A stretch of DNA of 64,000 bases from NCBI RefSeq assembly GCF_000025225.2, contig NC_013895.2:744001-808000 (forward strand), read 5' to 3'. Under the pieces are notes generated by a model. It saw only the letters and a list, made by a program, of their open reading frames with translations. It was not told where the DNA came from and did not search any database. The position numbers and the translations under genes are program-made. Source of the stretch: Mageeibacillus indolicus UPII9-5 (GTDB taxonomy: Bacteria > Bacillota > Clostridia > Saccharofermentanales > Fastidiosipilaceae). Position 1 is the first letter of the stretch. Each line of letters begins with the position of its first letter. This document shows positions 24,067-34,378 of this stretch, in pieces.

Positions 24067-25014
24067 TTAGAACAGCTCCTCATTATTACCGGTGAAACCT
24101 TGTCCGTATACTTCACGGGCTTCTTCGACAACGATAAAAGCTCCCGGATCTATAGCTGCTACGATATCACGTAAAGGCTTTATTTGTCGATTGGGCAAAA
24201 CACAAAAAAGTATTGTTTTTCCGTTGTTGGTAAACATACCTTGCCCAGTAAAGCCTGTGACCCCGCGCTCTAATTTGCTTAAAATAGCTTCGGCAATCGG
24301 TTGAGCGTGATCTGAGATTATAAAAGCGGAACGACTGAAATTCCAACCGCTGATACAAATATCTATAGCTTTGGTTGATATATATAAAGATACAAAAGAG
24401 TACATGGCAAGCAAGAAGGGGGAAGGTGCGCCGGGAACCGGTGGAATAATCAATGTGGCACTTACAATCACTATATCAATAAGCAAAATTGCTCGGCCTA
24501 TGCTGATAAAAGGAAAGATTCGATTGATAATGACTGCTAAAATATCGGTGCCTCCGGTGGTGTAGCCGGCGAGGAAAAATAATCCTAAGCCGATGCCGAA
24601 GATGATGCCTCCGATAACAGCAAAAATAAAGAGATCCGGCAGTTGCCCGTTTATGGGGCGGTATATGCTTTGGAACCAATGATCGATTGTACCAGCCAGC
24701 AAATCAATTACCCCGGAAAAGAAAAATATGCCGATCAAACTTTTAATGACAAATTTGAGATTGACAAATTTTAATCCCAACAAAAGTAGGGGCAAATTCA
24801 GTATAAATGTCAGGGTACCGAACGGTACGGCATCCCCGGTGATGTAGTAGATAATTGCTGCAATTCCGCTCAATCCGCCCATGGTAAATTTAAACGGCAG
24901 GTAAAACATATCAATGCCGACAGCACATAAGAAGGCTCCGATCAACATAAAAATGAGTGATCTGCCATAGGGAAACAGCTTATGTTGTTTAATTTTTGTA
25001 AGAAAATTTACCAT
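24067..25014 (-). CDS. YitT-family membrane protein (DUF161/DUF2179)
   Basis: A 315-residue protein. Five or six membrane helices with the signature DMFYLPFKFTMGGLSGIAAIIYY and a glycine-rich LFFLAGYTTGGTDILAVI are followed by a soluble C-terminal DUF2179 domain (ITGFTGQGMF-like segment TGFTGQGMFTNNGKTILFC and AIDPGAFIVVEEAREVYGQGF). This is the usual YitT layout; the function is not known. ATG 25014 is chosen because AGGAGG lies seven to twelve bases upstream; an in-frame ATG at 25056 adds 14 residues with no ribosome site. The stop abuts the serine-hydrolase start, forming a two-gene operon. Confidence 0.9.
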   Translation of the reverse strand: MVNFLTKIKQHKLFPYGRSLIFMLIGAFLCAVGIDMFYLPFKFTMGGLSGIAAIIYYITGDAVPFGTLTFILNLPLLLLGLKFVNLKFVIKSLIGIFFFSGVIDLLAGTIDHWFQSIYRPINGQLPDLFIFAVIGGIIFGIGLGLFFLAGYTTGGTDILAVIINRIFPFISIGRAILLIDIVIVSATLIIPPVPGAPSPFLLAMYSFVSLYISTKAIDICISGWNFSRSAFIISDHAQPIAEAILSKLERGVTGFTGQGMFTNNGKTILFCVLPNRQIKPLRDIVAAIDPGAFIVVEEAREVYGQGFTGNNEELF

Positions 25015-25305
25015 AATTCCTCCTAATATTACCGTAACCGGTTCCTTCAGGTCCATTCCATGCCCGTTTTTTGCTGAGACTAGCGATTATAAGCTTGGGC
25101 AACCCACTATTTTATATAATATATGTCGTCTAATGCTTGTTCAAGCTGTTTAACTGTGCTAACTTATATCGCAGGCGTAGGTGGTGGAAATATGCGTTTC
25201 GGTGTATATCTTGATATATTTCGACGGATATGTGTCAGATTTTAGCAATCTCTGATATGTGTACATGTATGAGATGGCTGTTTATTAAATTTTAGGAGAA
25301 TAGTT
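25015..25305. other. Divergent intergenic region between YitT and RocB genes
   Basis: About 290 bases without a credible gene. It holds an A+T-rich block with overlapping TATAAT-like sequences readable on both strands (about 25110-25125), as expected for back-to-back promoters. The ribosome site AGGAGA precedes RocB. No RNA class, terminator or operator is recognised with confidence. Confidence 0.5.
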
Positions 25306-26934
25306 ATGCAAGGGTTAAGAGAACGTATAGATAAAATTTTTGGCGAAGTTATGGCCGTCAAAAGCATAAGCAATACTGAAAATGAGCGTAATATTGAAGA
25401 TTATATTGATAAATACATATCCGAAATTCCGTATTGGCAAGAGCATAAAGACAGATTCGGCAAATGGGAGATAAAAGGTGATTTCTTAAAACGCCGGGTT
25501 AACTGGGCCTTGGTTAAAGGGGACAGTCCTGAAACGATCATTATCTTTCATCATCATGATACGGTTGATATCGAAGACTATGGTAAGCTCAAGGACATAG
25601 CTTTTGACAATCTTGCCTTGAAAAAACATTTGCAAGAGCTTGGCATTTCTTCTGATGCGGCGGCGGACGTCAAGTCGGACGACTGGATTTTCGGGCGGGG
25701 AGCGTGTGACATGAAAGCTGCCTTGGCTGTTCATTTGGCTGTCAGTGAAATTTATGCTGGTGAACTGTCACCAAAAGTAGGTCTATTATTTTTGTCAGTC
25801 GGGGATGAGGAAGTATATTCACAAGGTATGCGTTCGGCGGTGGAGCTTTTAGCCAATTTGCGTGACCGCTTTAAGCTGCGCTATTTAATTGCGATTGATT
25901 CGGAACCGTTTGAAACAGATCTTCCCGCTACCAAGAAATTATCAGTAGGCACGGTAGGCAAACTAATGCCGGTGATTGTGGCTCAAGGCATCATCTCGCA
26001 TATAAAGGAGCCGACTAAAGGTATCAATGCGATTACTTTACTTAATCACGTTATACAAAAAATTGATTTAAATCCTGAATTGGCTGAATTTACTAAATCA
26101 GAAATGACTCCGGTTCCTTCTTGGCTTATGGCACGTGATCTCAAACAGAGTTACGACGTATCTACGGCTTTGCAGGCGGCTGGATATTTTAGCGTTTTGC
26201 ATTTGAACACTTCACCGAATGAGATTATGGCTAAGATAATAAAACTGGCGCGGGCGGCTGTTGATGAGTTTTTTCCTGAGTTTTTGCAATTGCAGGAAAT
26301 ATATGGTGTGGCGCACGATATTGCCAAGCCACAAGTGATAACTTATCGAGAATTGCGAGAAAAATGTGCAGCTTTGCCGGGATTTGACGCTTTTGACGTT
26401 AAGTTTAGAGAGGAGGAGGCAGCTGATTTTCGCCGTGGGGTTGATTTCCAAAATTTGACCATTGGTAATATTCGAAAACTGCTTGAGTTTTATGGACATA
26501 AAGAAGCGTTCATCGTAATTGCTTTGGCACCGCCGTATTACCCGGCAATGAATTGTCGCAACTTAAAGGATACGGAATTGGACATTGTAAAATTTATGGA
26601 ATTATATGAAGCATTTTTGCTGAATAAGTATGCATGCGAACTTCAGATAGAAGAGCACTTTATGGGAATTTGTGATTTGAGCTACTGTGCGTTGGAAAAG
26701 GATGTGGGAGAATATATGGCTGTACAGGATAGCTTGGCCGTTTCCCCCGAATTGTATCAGCTTAATTTTAAAGTTTTGGCACAATTGAATATACCGGGCG
26801 TTAATTTAGGACCGCGAGGCAAAGATCTTCACAAATATACGGAACGAGTTTATGCGCCGGATTTACATACTACGGTACCGGAGTTTTTACTCTTCTTGCT
26901 ACATCATTATGAATCGGTGTTACGTGAAAACTGA
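25306..26934 (+). CDS. rocB: RocB-type M20-family metallopeptidase
   Basis: A 542-residue zinc peptidase-like protein. The M20 metal motifs are FHHHDTVD (residues 81-88), GRGACDMKAAL with the bridging Asp-135, and SVGDEEVYSQG with Glu-168 and Glu-169. The large size, the segment LRYLIAIDSEP and the C-terminal NIPGVNLGPRGKDLHKYTERVYAPDLHTTVPE match the RocB group, encoded in Bacillus with arginine catabolism genes. The exact substrate of RocB is not established. No arginase or rocDF is nearby, so its link to arginine is uncertain here. AGGAGA precedes ATG 25306. Confidence 0.87.
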   Translation: MQGLRERIDKIFGEVMAVKSISNTENERNIEDYIDKYISEIPYWQEHKDRFGKWEIKGDFLKRRVNWALVKGDSPETIIIFHHHDTVDIEDYGKLKDIAFDNLALKKHLQELGISSDAAADVKSDDWIFGRGACDMKAALAVHLAVSEIYAGELSPKVGLLFLSVGDEEVYSQGMRSAVELLANLRDRFKLRYLIAIDSEPFETDLPATKKLSVGTVGKLMPVIVAQGIISHIKEPTKGINAITLLNHVIQKIDLNPELAEFTKSEMTPVPSWLMARDLKQSYDVSTALQAAGYFSVLHLNTSPNEIMAKIIKLARAAVDEFFPEFLQLQEIYGVAHDIAKPQVITYRELREKCAALPGFDAFDVKFREEEAADFRRGVDFQNLTIGNIRKLLEFYGHKEAFIVIALAPPYYPAMNCRNLKDTELDIVKFMELYEAFLLNKYACELQIEEHFMGICDLSYCALEKDVGEYMAVQDSLAVSPELYQLNFKVLAQLNIPGVNLGPRGKDLHKYTERVYAPDLHTTVPEFLLFLLHHYESVLREN

Positions 26935-27093
26935 CTTGCGTCGCCTTGATTGTTAGGGTGAATGATTGTACTATATAGTTGAAATGATGGAGCTGATAAG
27001 TAGATGACAACGGATGTACGCTAGTTGCGAGTTACTTTGTGCTCTAACTATCTTATATACTATAAATTTTATATTTTATTTTAGGAGGTTAAT

Positions 27094-27510
27094 ATGAAAG
27101 CAGGCATTTTTTACTTTACTACATCTGGTAATACTGAGAATATGGCTGATACGTTAGCCAGTGCATGGGAAGCCAAAGGGGTTGAGGTCGTTAAAAAACC
27201 TTTTTCGGAGGCTGATGCCGGTGATTTGGATGGGTTGGACATCGTTGCTTTAGGTTCGCCCGCTCAAGGTACAGAAGAGGTTGACGACACTGAATTCAAA
27301 CCGTTTTATGATGATAATCTGACAGCGTTGAAAGGAAAAAAACTCTTCCTGTTTGGTTCTTTCGGCTGGGGTGGCGGCGAATATATGGAAACTTTTGCCG
27401 ATACTGCTAAGGCGGACGGGATCAAGGTAGTTGGCGTGTACACCCATTTGGAAGCTCTGGACGATGAGGCTGGCGAAGAGCTCAAAGAAAAAGCTGCTTC
27501 CGTCTTGTAA
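27094..27510 (+). CDS. Flavodoxin
   Basis: A 138-residue FMN electron carrier. The phosphate-binding loop is TTSGNTENMA (residues 9-18). The second FMN loop, GSPAQGTEEVDDTEF, is unusual where long-chain flavodoxins have SPTW or SPTY. The third loop is GSFGWGGGEYME. Length and the alternating strand-helix pattern fit short-chain flavodoxins of anaerobic Firmicutes. TTAGGAGG lies just upstream of ATG 27094. It is a single-gene unit with a strong terminator. It would replace ferredoxin in low-iron electron transfer. Confidence 0.94.
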   Translation: MKAGIFYFTTSGNTENMADTLASAWEAKGVEVVKKPFSEADAGDLDGLDIVALGSPAQGTEEVDDTEFKPFYDDNLTALKGKKLFLFGSFGWGGGEYMETFADTAKADGIKVVGVYTHLEALDDEAGEELKEKAASVL

Positions 27511-27596
27511 GCTGCGTCATGGCCGCATGGCTGGTTTTTAAATATTGAATATGTGATGTTCGGCCTGACTTTATAACTTATGCTGATGATAACAAA

Positions 27597-27625
27597 AACG
27601 GAGAAGATTTTCTTCTCCGTTTTTT
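27597..27625 (+). terminator. Intrinsic terminator of the flavodoxin gene
   Basis: An 11-base perfect stem (27597-27607 with 27611-27621) with a TTT loop is followed by T residues. The flanking A and T runs could lengthen the stem. Confidence 0.92.
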
Positions 27626-27711
27626 ATACAATTCAAAATAACTAAATGTTGACAGTTAGCTCAAGCAAACCTACAATCCATTGTATTATATTTACAAAAG
27701 GATGGTACGGA

Positions 27712-30700
27712 ATGAAGAGAATTTTGATGAAAGGGTCAGCGATATTGACAGCATTATGCATGCTGACCCTGTGTACAGAGTGGCCAGCGAATGTCAAGGC
27801 CGATTATGATAGTGCAGGTGCCGTCTGGCCAAACATGCCGAAGTCGACTGTGGCTGCCGAGGCAACGGAACACATGCTGGACACGTTTATATGCCGGCTA
27901 AGAGGCTGCGGCATCATAAAATCTAAAGAAGATCTTAACAACTTTGGCGGTGCTATTCCGATAACAATAGCTTTGCATAACGAAACGGAAGCGGCAGGTA
28001 CCCAACTTGATTTTATTCATCTACTTGGCCGTAGGTACCAGCGTATTGATGAATTCATGGCAAAAATTGCTAAACAAATTGGCCGAGAGCCGGTAAAAAT
28101 TCGCAAAGCCGCCCTCACCAACCCTATGGTCGCAACTGAATTGACATTGAAAGAAATAAAAAGTATAAGCAAAAATAAAGAGTTGGAGCGTATCGAACCT
28201 GATTTCCCTATGCTTACAACAGCCCATGGCTTCCCGGCAAAAACAATGATCAGGCAAAATTATTCCCCGATAAATCTTGGTGATATAGGCAACAGTTCAA
28301 TATTATACGGGGCTATGTCACGTAACTCGCGTAAATCGATCTTTAGCGATCGGGCGGCTGATATTGCTTTTTTACCGAAATTAAACGGCACGGGCCGAGT
28401 CGTTGCTGTTTTAGACACAGGTTTTGATATTGATCACCCTGATTTTGCAATGCCTGATTTAACGGGTGCTAAATATGTTGACCGTGAAAGTATTATAAGA
28501 CGAATAAATGAGATAAATTCTGCTGCGGGGACTACGCTCATCCGCGGTGGTTGGCTGAATAACAAATTTCCATATGGATATAATTATGCTAACAATACAT
28601 TCGATGTAAAAGAGAGCGGAAATTCACATGGAACACATGTAGCGGCCATAGCAGCAGCTTCTGCCGGAGGAAAATTTCCGGGACAGGCACCGGGGGCCCA
28701 GATATTCGCGATGCGAGTCTTGGCCGGTGAATCGGATTACGCCGCCCCGTCAGTATATGCTAAAGCGATTGAAGACAGCATTTTACTTGGAGCTGATAGT
28801 ATAAATATGAGCTTTGGAGTTCCGGCAGCGACTCTTAAACATGCGGCTGCTGAAATCTTGCAGGCAATTGCAACAGCTAAAAAAATGGGTGTGATGGTTA
28901 CGGTTTCTGCAGGAAATTCAAATTATGCTGATGCCGATTTAATACCGCCACAAGCTGACAACCCTAATTATGGTACGATTTCGTCCCCGGCCTTGACGCC
29001 TGATGTTATTGCTGTAGCATCTTTGGACAATTCGACGGTCATGCTGCCGTACCTTAATTCCGGTGCGGCCAAAATACCGTATTATCCGAGTTCTTCACGT
29101 TCGTTGATTGATGTGTATGGCAAATCATTACCATTGTATGATGTCGGTGAAGCTACTAAAGATGACTTGAAGGATTTACCGGCCAAGTCTTTGGCAGGTA
29201 AGGCTGCTTTAATTAAACGGGGAAAAATTAAATTCGATGAAAAAGTTGCTGCAGTAGCCACTTTAGGTGCAGAATTGGCCGTGATTTATGACAATGAATC
29301 TTCAGGTGAATGGGTAAACATGGGGATTAATAATCCGGCTATTCCGGCAATATTTTTACGTAAGGACGACGGACTTGTGTTGCGGAAAAACGGTGGTTCA
29401 ATTTTATTAAATAAGAACCAGGCTGCTTTTAAATTAACCAACGGCGGGAAAATGTCTTATTTTTCTAGTTGGGGACCGACCCCGGAATTTGATCTGAAAC
29501 CTGAGCTTACCGCTGTGGGAGGGCATGTGCAGGCAGCGCAGCCAGGCAATACGTATGGCGATAAATCTGGTACATCTATGGCTGCTCCTCAAGTCGCTGG
29601 GGTTGCAGCTTTGTTAAGAGAACGCATGCTTAAAGATAATGATCTTAGCTTGGATGTACAAAAAACCGGTGCTACTCAGCTGCAAAACTCAGTTGCAGAA
29701 GGAAAAAATTCTGTCGCCGTAGACAATGCCTCATATTATAGATTTGCCAAAAACATGCTGATGAGTACGGCGACTCCGCAGGTTGACCGTAAAAACAATT
29801 TATTTGTATCGCCGCGCAAGCAAGGAGCTGGTTTACTGAATAAAGAAGGTGTTCTTACCGGATATGCTTATGTTACTTCTGAGATCGGAGAGAGTAAGTT
29901 GAACTTAGGTAATATGGCCTCTCCAATATTTAATCTGCCGCTGGTAATTCATAACTGCAGTAAAACAAAAAGTTTGAAATTTAATATTGCTCAGGTGACC
30001 GTCCAAACAGATAGTCTTAATCCCGCCCATCCGCAAATGATTATACCGGAAAGCAGCAGACGTATAGTCCCCGATTATCACAATGATGCAACAATTGTTG
30101 TCGCGCCTAAATCAGAATATAAGTTCACCATTCCTATTGATATCAGTTCTCTGGAATCTGAACTGGCCAAACAATTTATCAACGGATATTTTGTTGAAGG
30201 CTTTGTACGTATTAAATCTTTGCAACCGGAACAGGGTGATATAGGTTTGCCGTATATAGGTTTCAGGTCAGGCGCGAGAAATGCCGGCGGCGGATTCATA
30301 GATTTGCCTGTGCTAGAACGACCAATATATGAATATGAGGATCTTAGCGAAAACTCAGCCTATACGCCGAAATATTATAAGCTTAATCAAGCAAAGGACA
30401 AAAACGCTTTTACTGCTCTCGTGAGTGAATTAAACGGTAAAAAGGTAGTATTGGGTGAAACTACGACTGTACCTAATAAGGTACGCGTCTTTGATAAATC
30501 TAAAATTGCTATTTCCCCTAATGGTGACGGCTGCCAGGATTATGCTGAATTGCGCGGCGTATTTTTGCTTGCCTATTGTGAAGACAAAGTTGAAATTACA
30601 GATGAGAAGGGTAAAGTTGTTTTTGAGGGTAAAGATGGTTACAGCGGTAAAGCTGACTCTAATTCGGCCAACGTAGGCCGCAAAAACATGGCTTCAACAT

Positions 30701-33327
30701 CAGATGGGACTGATGCCGACTTTTATACGGAGGCAGAGCGATATAAATGGTATGGCAAGGGAAGATATGGTGAAGAATTGCCTGATGGCAAGTACAACTA
30801 CACTTTTACGGTCAGAGGAGCGGCTGAGGCTGCTAAACCGCAAAAGTATACCTTCCCGATAGTTGTTGATCGAAACAAGCCGGAGATAGTGAAACCGACT
30901 CTTACCTCAAATGGATTTGCCGCTGAGTTTGTCGAAAGTGGCAGCGGTATTAAAACGGTAAGAGCGGAAACGTATGATGTTGACGGCAAGCTGCTGCAAG
31001 TTACTATTCCTAAGGTAAGTGGCAATAAACTGGAGTTGAGCTCATCGCAAGACAAACTTGCCAGCACTTATTTGCGTTTGCAAGATTTTGCCGGTAATGA
31101 AACATTCGTTGCCGTTAAACGCCTTTTGGCCGGAAATGACACTGGTAGTTTACAAGTAATTACTACTGTCAAGCCATTAAAACCCGGCGAAAGTGTTGAT
31201 CCTCTATCTTCTGATGAATATGAAATAATTGTCAAAGATTCTTTGGGGCAACGCCAGATGGATACAGCTGCTTTGCCATATGGTAAATATACGGCAGAAA
31301 TAAAGCTTAAAATAAGCAATTTTGTTGCGGTAAACAAGGTCGAAAATTTCACCTTGACTCCGACCGCCAAACATGCGGTGCTTAACTTTCAGGTGCGTGA
31401 AGTTCCTACTGTTAAAATAGATATTCCTGTAGATGTATCAACTGATAATGGCCGTATGCCGAATGCTGAGCGACCGATAATTACGGCTGTCGGCACTGAC
31501 GGGGTAGTTGAAGAAGCTGAAGTAAAAACTTCTTTCAGCAGTGCGGGTAACGCAAACACTGCGAATTTTATGCTTGCTGCCGGTAAATGGCAGCTTACAG
31601 CTCGTCGCGTTCCGGCAGGCTGGCGTATGCTACCGGAAAAGGTGGATATAGAGGTGGCCGGTGACGGTACTTTGAGCGTTATTAATGGCAGTTTACCATT
31701 TACTTTGATCGGGCCTAAGGTACTGGGAATTGAGCCGCAGGTTGAAGTTTTAAGTGGAAAACTTCCGATGGAAAAAATAAGCTATAAAGCGGTTGTTGTC
31801 GGAGACAAAGGAAAAAATAAATTTGCCGGCCATGTATTTACAGATTTAAGTGCTTTACCACAAGGAGAATACGATGTCTATCCTCAATTGCCCAAAGGAT
31901 TTTTTGCCGTTCCAGATGTAATAAGGGTTGATTTACGCAGTGAAATCGCTAAACCAGATCTTAGAATTTATGCTGAAACTGAGCATGATTTTGGCAAAAT
32001 AGAGGTCAGTGAAAATATCGACACTAAACCGGCCTCGTCTCCTTTAGCTGATTATGTAGCTATAAATACGAATGGTGAAAAATTTGTCGATTTACATAAG
32101 TTACCATATGGTACTTGGCTGATTAAACCACGGTATACGCCACAAAAGTTTTATACTGAGCAATCCGAAGAAAAGGTCATACTTAAGCCTGAAAGCAAAA
32201 TAGCCAAAGTTGTTTTTAACTGGATGTCATTTGCAGCAAGTAACAAAAAAGGTAGTGTGGTTTTGAATCCGGATTGGGGCTTTGAGTGGAATTTACACAA
32301 TACATTTGAGAAGAGTTCGGCTAAACCGTATAAGTATCTTTTCCATCGTTTGGACAAACCGGAGCAGAAAGATATGACTTTTGAACTCTCTGCACCATCT
32401 TATTATCCTCCATATACACCGGTAGCTTCAGATGTTCCTTACGGAATTTATAAAGTCATACCGGACACTTCAGCTACGCCTAATATATTTGCTACACCAA
32501 AGTCGCAGATCGTCAGGGTAAGCCGAACTAAAAGCTCAATTGCTTTTAAATACGGCAATGTTGAACCTAAAGAAAATAAGGCGACAATTATGGAAAATAC
32601 CTCACTCGGTGTAAAGGTGATTTTGCCGGAAAATTCGGCACTATCTGGGCTTAAAATTAAGCTCGTGGCGGAAGAACTGAATCAAGTGCCTTCCGCTGTG
32701 CAAGCGGCGTATGATAAGTTACCAGTTAAACGTAAGATATATGAGATCCATATTGTCGATGAGCAAGGTAAAGTTGTTCCTGTGCCTGAAAATGAGGTTT
32801 GGCAGGTTGAAATACCGCGATTTTACCAAGAGGCCAATGCGGCTGCCTATTATTTATCTCCGAATGGATATCCGATCAAACCGGAACAAAAAGTTGATAA
32901 TGATCTGATTAGTATGAAGGTAGAACATTTAAGCGTCTATGCCGTTGCGGCGGGTGATATGCCGCAGCCGAAACCAGAACCCCAGCCGAAACCAGAACCC
33001 CAACCGAAACCAGAACCGCAGCCGCAACCAGAACCGCAACCTAATCCTAACCCTAATCCGCAGCCCAAACCGGACCAAGAAGATCAGCAACCTAGTTCAC
33101 ATTCTACCTCGGAGTTTGACCTATATCAAAAATTCTTTCTTTCAAACGCATCCTTAAAAGATAGAGAGAAAGGCAGACAACTTAATACCCGTGCAGGGGC
33201 TTTACCTAAGACAGGCGAAAAAGGCGAAAAAAGTGTTGCTCCGATAATGCTAATTATCCTGGGCGTTGCCTTGATGGTTGATCTGATAATAAGGAAATTG
33301 CAGCAGATCAGAAGAGAAAGATCTTAA
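27712..33327 (+). CDS. Giant cell-wall-anchored subtilisin-like protease (S8, LPKTG)
   Basis: A secreted protease of 1871 residues. In order: a signal peptide ending near NVKA (about residue 30), a propeptide-like region to about 150, and the S8 domain. Asp-235 is in AVLDTGFDIDHPDF, His-306 in NSHGTHVA, oxyanion Asn-402 in VSAGNSNY and Ser-622 in GTSMAAPQVAG. A protease-associated insert (LAGKAALIKRGKIKFDEKV) sits between Asn and Ser. Then follow Fn3-like and several beta-sandwich repeats to about 1730, a PQPKPE linker, the sortase motif LPKTG, a membrane helix and the basic tail. This is the C5a-peptidase/lactocepin layout. ATG 27712 gives a proper signal peptide; the frame is open to 27646. 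No sortase gene is in view. Confidence 0.95.
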   Translation: MKRILMKGSAILTALCMLTLCTEWPANVKADYDSAGAVWPNMPKSTVAAEATEHMLDTFICRLRGCGIIKSKEDLNNFGGAIPITIALHNETEAAGTQLDFIHLLGRRYQRIDEFMAKIAKQIGREPVKIRKAALTNPMVATELTLKEIKSISKNKELERIEPDFPMLTTAHGFPAKTMIRQNYSPINLGDIGNSSILYGAMSRNSRKSIFSDRAADIAFLPKLNGTGRVVAVLDTGFDIDHPDFAMPDLTGAKYVDRESIIRRINEINSAAGTTLIRGGWLNNKFPYGYNYANNTFDVKESGNSHGTHVAAIAAASAGGKFPGQAPGAQIFAMRVLAGESDYAAPSVYAKAIEDSILLGADSINMSFGVPAATLKHAAAEILQAIATAKKMGVMVTVSAGNSNYADADLIPPQADNPNYGTISSPALTPDVIAVASLDNSTVMLPYLNSGAAKIPYYPSSSRSLIDVYGKSLPLYDVGEATKDDLKDLPAKSLAGKAALIKRGKIKFDEKVAAVATLGAELAVIYDNESSGEWVNMGINNPAIPAIFLRKDDGLVLRKNGGSILLNKNQAAFKLTNGGKMSYFSSWGPTPEFDLKPELTAVGGHVQAAQPGNTYGDKSGTSMAAPQVAGVAALLRERMLKDNDLSLDVQKTGATQLQNSVAEGKNSVAVDNASYYRFAKNMLMSTATPQVDRKNNLFVSPRKQGAGLLNKEGVLTGYAYVTSEIGESKLNLGNMASPIFNLPLVIHNCSKTKSLKFNIAQVTVQTDSLNPAHPQMIIPESSRRIVPDYHNDATIVVAPKSEYKFTIPIDISSLESELAKQFINGYFVEGFVRIKSLQPEQGDIGLPYIGFRSGARNAGGGFIDLPVLERPIYEYEDLSENSAYTPKYYKLNQAKDKNAFTALVSELNGKKVVLGETTTVPNKVRVFDKSKIAISPNGDGCQDYAELRGVFLLAYCEDKVEITDEKGKVVFEGKDGYSGKADSNSANVGRKNMASTSDGTDADFYTEAERYKWYGKGRYGEELPDGKYNYTFTVRGAAEAAKPQKYTFPIVVDRNKPEIVKPTLTSNGFAAEFVESGSGIKTVRAETYDVDGKLLQVTIPKVSGNKLELSSSQDKLASTYLRLQDFAGNETFVAVKRLLAGNDTGSLQVITTVKPLKPGESVDPLSSDEYEIIVKDSLGQRQMDTAALPYGKYTAEIKLKISNFVAVNKVENFTLTPTAKHAVLNFQVREVPTVKIDIPVDVSTDNGRMPNAERPIITAVGTDGVVEEAEVKTSFSSAGNANTANFMLAAGKWQLTARRVPAGWRMLPEKVDIEVAGDGTLSVINGSLPFTLIGPKVLGIEPQVEVLSGKLPMEKISYKAVVVGDKGKNKFAGHVFTDLSALPQGEYDVYPQLPKGFFAVPDVIRVDLRSEIAKPDLRIYAETEHDFGKIEVSENIDTKPASSPLADYVAINTNGEKFVDLHKLPYGTWLIKPRYTPQKFYTEQSEEKVILKPESKIAKVVFNWMSFAASNKKGSVVLNPDWGFEWNLHNTFEKSSAKPYKYLFHRLDKPEQKDMTFELSAPSYYPPYTPVASDVPYGIYKVIPDTSATPNIFATPKSQIVRVSRTKSSIAFKYGNVEPKENKATIMENTSLGVKVILPENSALSGLKIKLVAEELNQVPSAVQAAYDKLPVKRKIYEIHIVDEQGKVVPVPENEVWQVEIPRFYQEANAAAYYLSPNGYPIKPEQKVDNDLISMKVEHLSVYAVAAGDMPQPKPEPQPKPEPQPKPEPQPQPEPQPNPNPNPQPKPDQEDQQPSSHSTSEFDLYQKFFLSNASLKDREKGRQLNTRAGALPKTGEKGEKSVAPIMLIILGVALMVDLIIRKLQQIRRERS
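32962..33072 (+). repeat. 18-bp repeats encoding the PQPKPE wall-spanning linker
   Basis: Near-identical 18-base units encode PQPKPE three times, decaying into PQPQPE and PNPNPNPQPKP. Proline-rich repeats like this carry the anchored protein through the peptidoglycan. The first two units are identical, a sign of recent duplication. Confidence 0.88.
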
Positions 33328-33388
33328 AACAGTTAGAATAGATAGCAGTATGTGGTTGGGCGAAAATCGGCCTGACATATGGCTTTGA

Positions 33389-33426
33389 GAAATGCAGCAG
33401 TATAATTTACCGCTGCATTTCTTTTT
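33389..33426 (+). terminator. Terminator between the convergent subtilase and pip genes
   Basis: A 10-base perfect stem (33389-33398 with 33412-33421) closes a 13-base loop and is followed by TTTTT on the plus strand. The right arm overlaps the last codons of pip on the other strand. Confidence 0.85.
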
Positions 33427-34333
33427 GTATACGAATTAATTGATCGATTATTTCCGGTTCCATGGAACTGTGACCGCTTATGGTGAAGACGAGTTTTGCT
33501 GACGGCAGTTTTTGAGCAAGTAGATAGGCTCCTTCCGGCCTACAGTCAACGTCGTACCGACCGTGCACGATAAAGGTGGGTATAGAAGCGATACGATGCA
33601 CATTATTCAGAATATAATTTTCTGGCATGAAGCAATGGTTAACAAAATAGTGGCATTCCATGCGTGCCATGGCTAAATCAAGTGGCGTAATGTCTGAATT
33701 TATTGCTTTCGGCTTTAAGGTGGTGACCGAGTTTTCAAATGTGCTGAAAGCTTTACCGTATTTCATTAAATCTTCGTCATTGCCATTGGTAAGCTTTTGG
33801 TAATAATAAGCAATATTGTCAGAACAATTTGCCGGTAAAAGGGATGTGAAGGCGGAATAAGCTTCCGGGAAAAACTGGCCTGCTCCGCCTTGGTACAACC
33901 ATTTAATATCTTCGTCTCTCCCAAGGAAAATACCGCGCAAAACAAGGGCGTCAACTGCTTCCGGATAATTTTCAGCATAGTAAAGGGAAAGAGTTGTGCC
34001 CCAAGAACCACCATGGACTATCCATTTGTCAATAGAAAGATACTGGCGTATTTTTTCCATGTCAGAAGCTAAATCAGCAGTGGTGTTGTTCCTTATTTCC
34101 AAAAATGGGGTACTTTGGCCACATCCACGTTGATCTACGGTTATTATATGATAGTATTGCGGATCGAAAAAACGTTGGGCAATTGCGGAACAGCCGCACC
34201 CAGGCCCCCCATGTACGTATATAACAGGGCGGCCGGCCGGATTACCGCTGAGCGTGAAAAATATCCTGTGAATCGGGTCAACTTGAAGATATTCTGTGTG
34301 ATAAGGTTTAATTTCTGGAAAAAGATTCAGCAT
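33407..34333 (-). CDS. pip: Prolyl iminopeptidase (alpha/beta hydrolase, S33)
   Basis: Releases N-terminal proline from peptides in the cytoplasm. The 308 residues carry the oxyanion motif HGGPGCG (41-47), VDQRGCGQSTP (67-76), the nucleophile elbow GGSWGTTLSLYYA with Ser-110, the Asp region VHGRYDVDCRPEGAY and the catalytic His in SGHSS. DQRGCGQS is diagnostic for Pip. GAAAGGA lies ahead of ATG 34333 on the minus strand. With the peptide transporter and the other peptidases in the window it fits a peptide-utilising lifestyle. Confidence 0.95.
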   Translation of the reverse strand: MLNLFPEIKPYHTEYLQVDPIHRIFFTLSGNPAGRPVIYVHGGPGCGCSAIAQRFFDPQYYHIITVDQRGCGQSTPFLEIRNNTTADLASDMEKIRQYLSIDKWIVHGGSWGTTLSLYYAENYPEAVDALVLRGIFLGRDEDIKWLYQGGAGQFFPEAYSAFTSLLPANCSDNIAYYYQKLTNGNDEDLMKYGKAFSTFENSVTTLKPKAINSDITPLDLAMARMECHYFVNHCFMPENYILNNVHRIASIPTFIVHGRYDVDCRPEGAYLLAQKLPSAKLVFTISGHSSMEPEIIDQLIRIQKEMQR

Positions 34334-34378
34334 TTCATTATCCTTTCGAATTGTAACAAAGCATGGATATAAAGAAAT

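Noticed and set aside
32962-33072. Possible CRISPR or non-coding repeat
   Set aside because: The 18-base units are in frame and encode the proline-rich wall linker of the subtilase.
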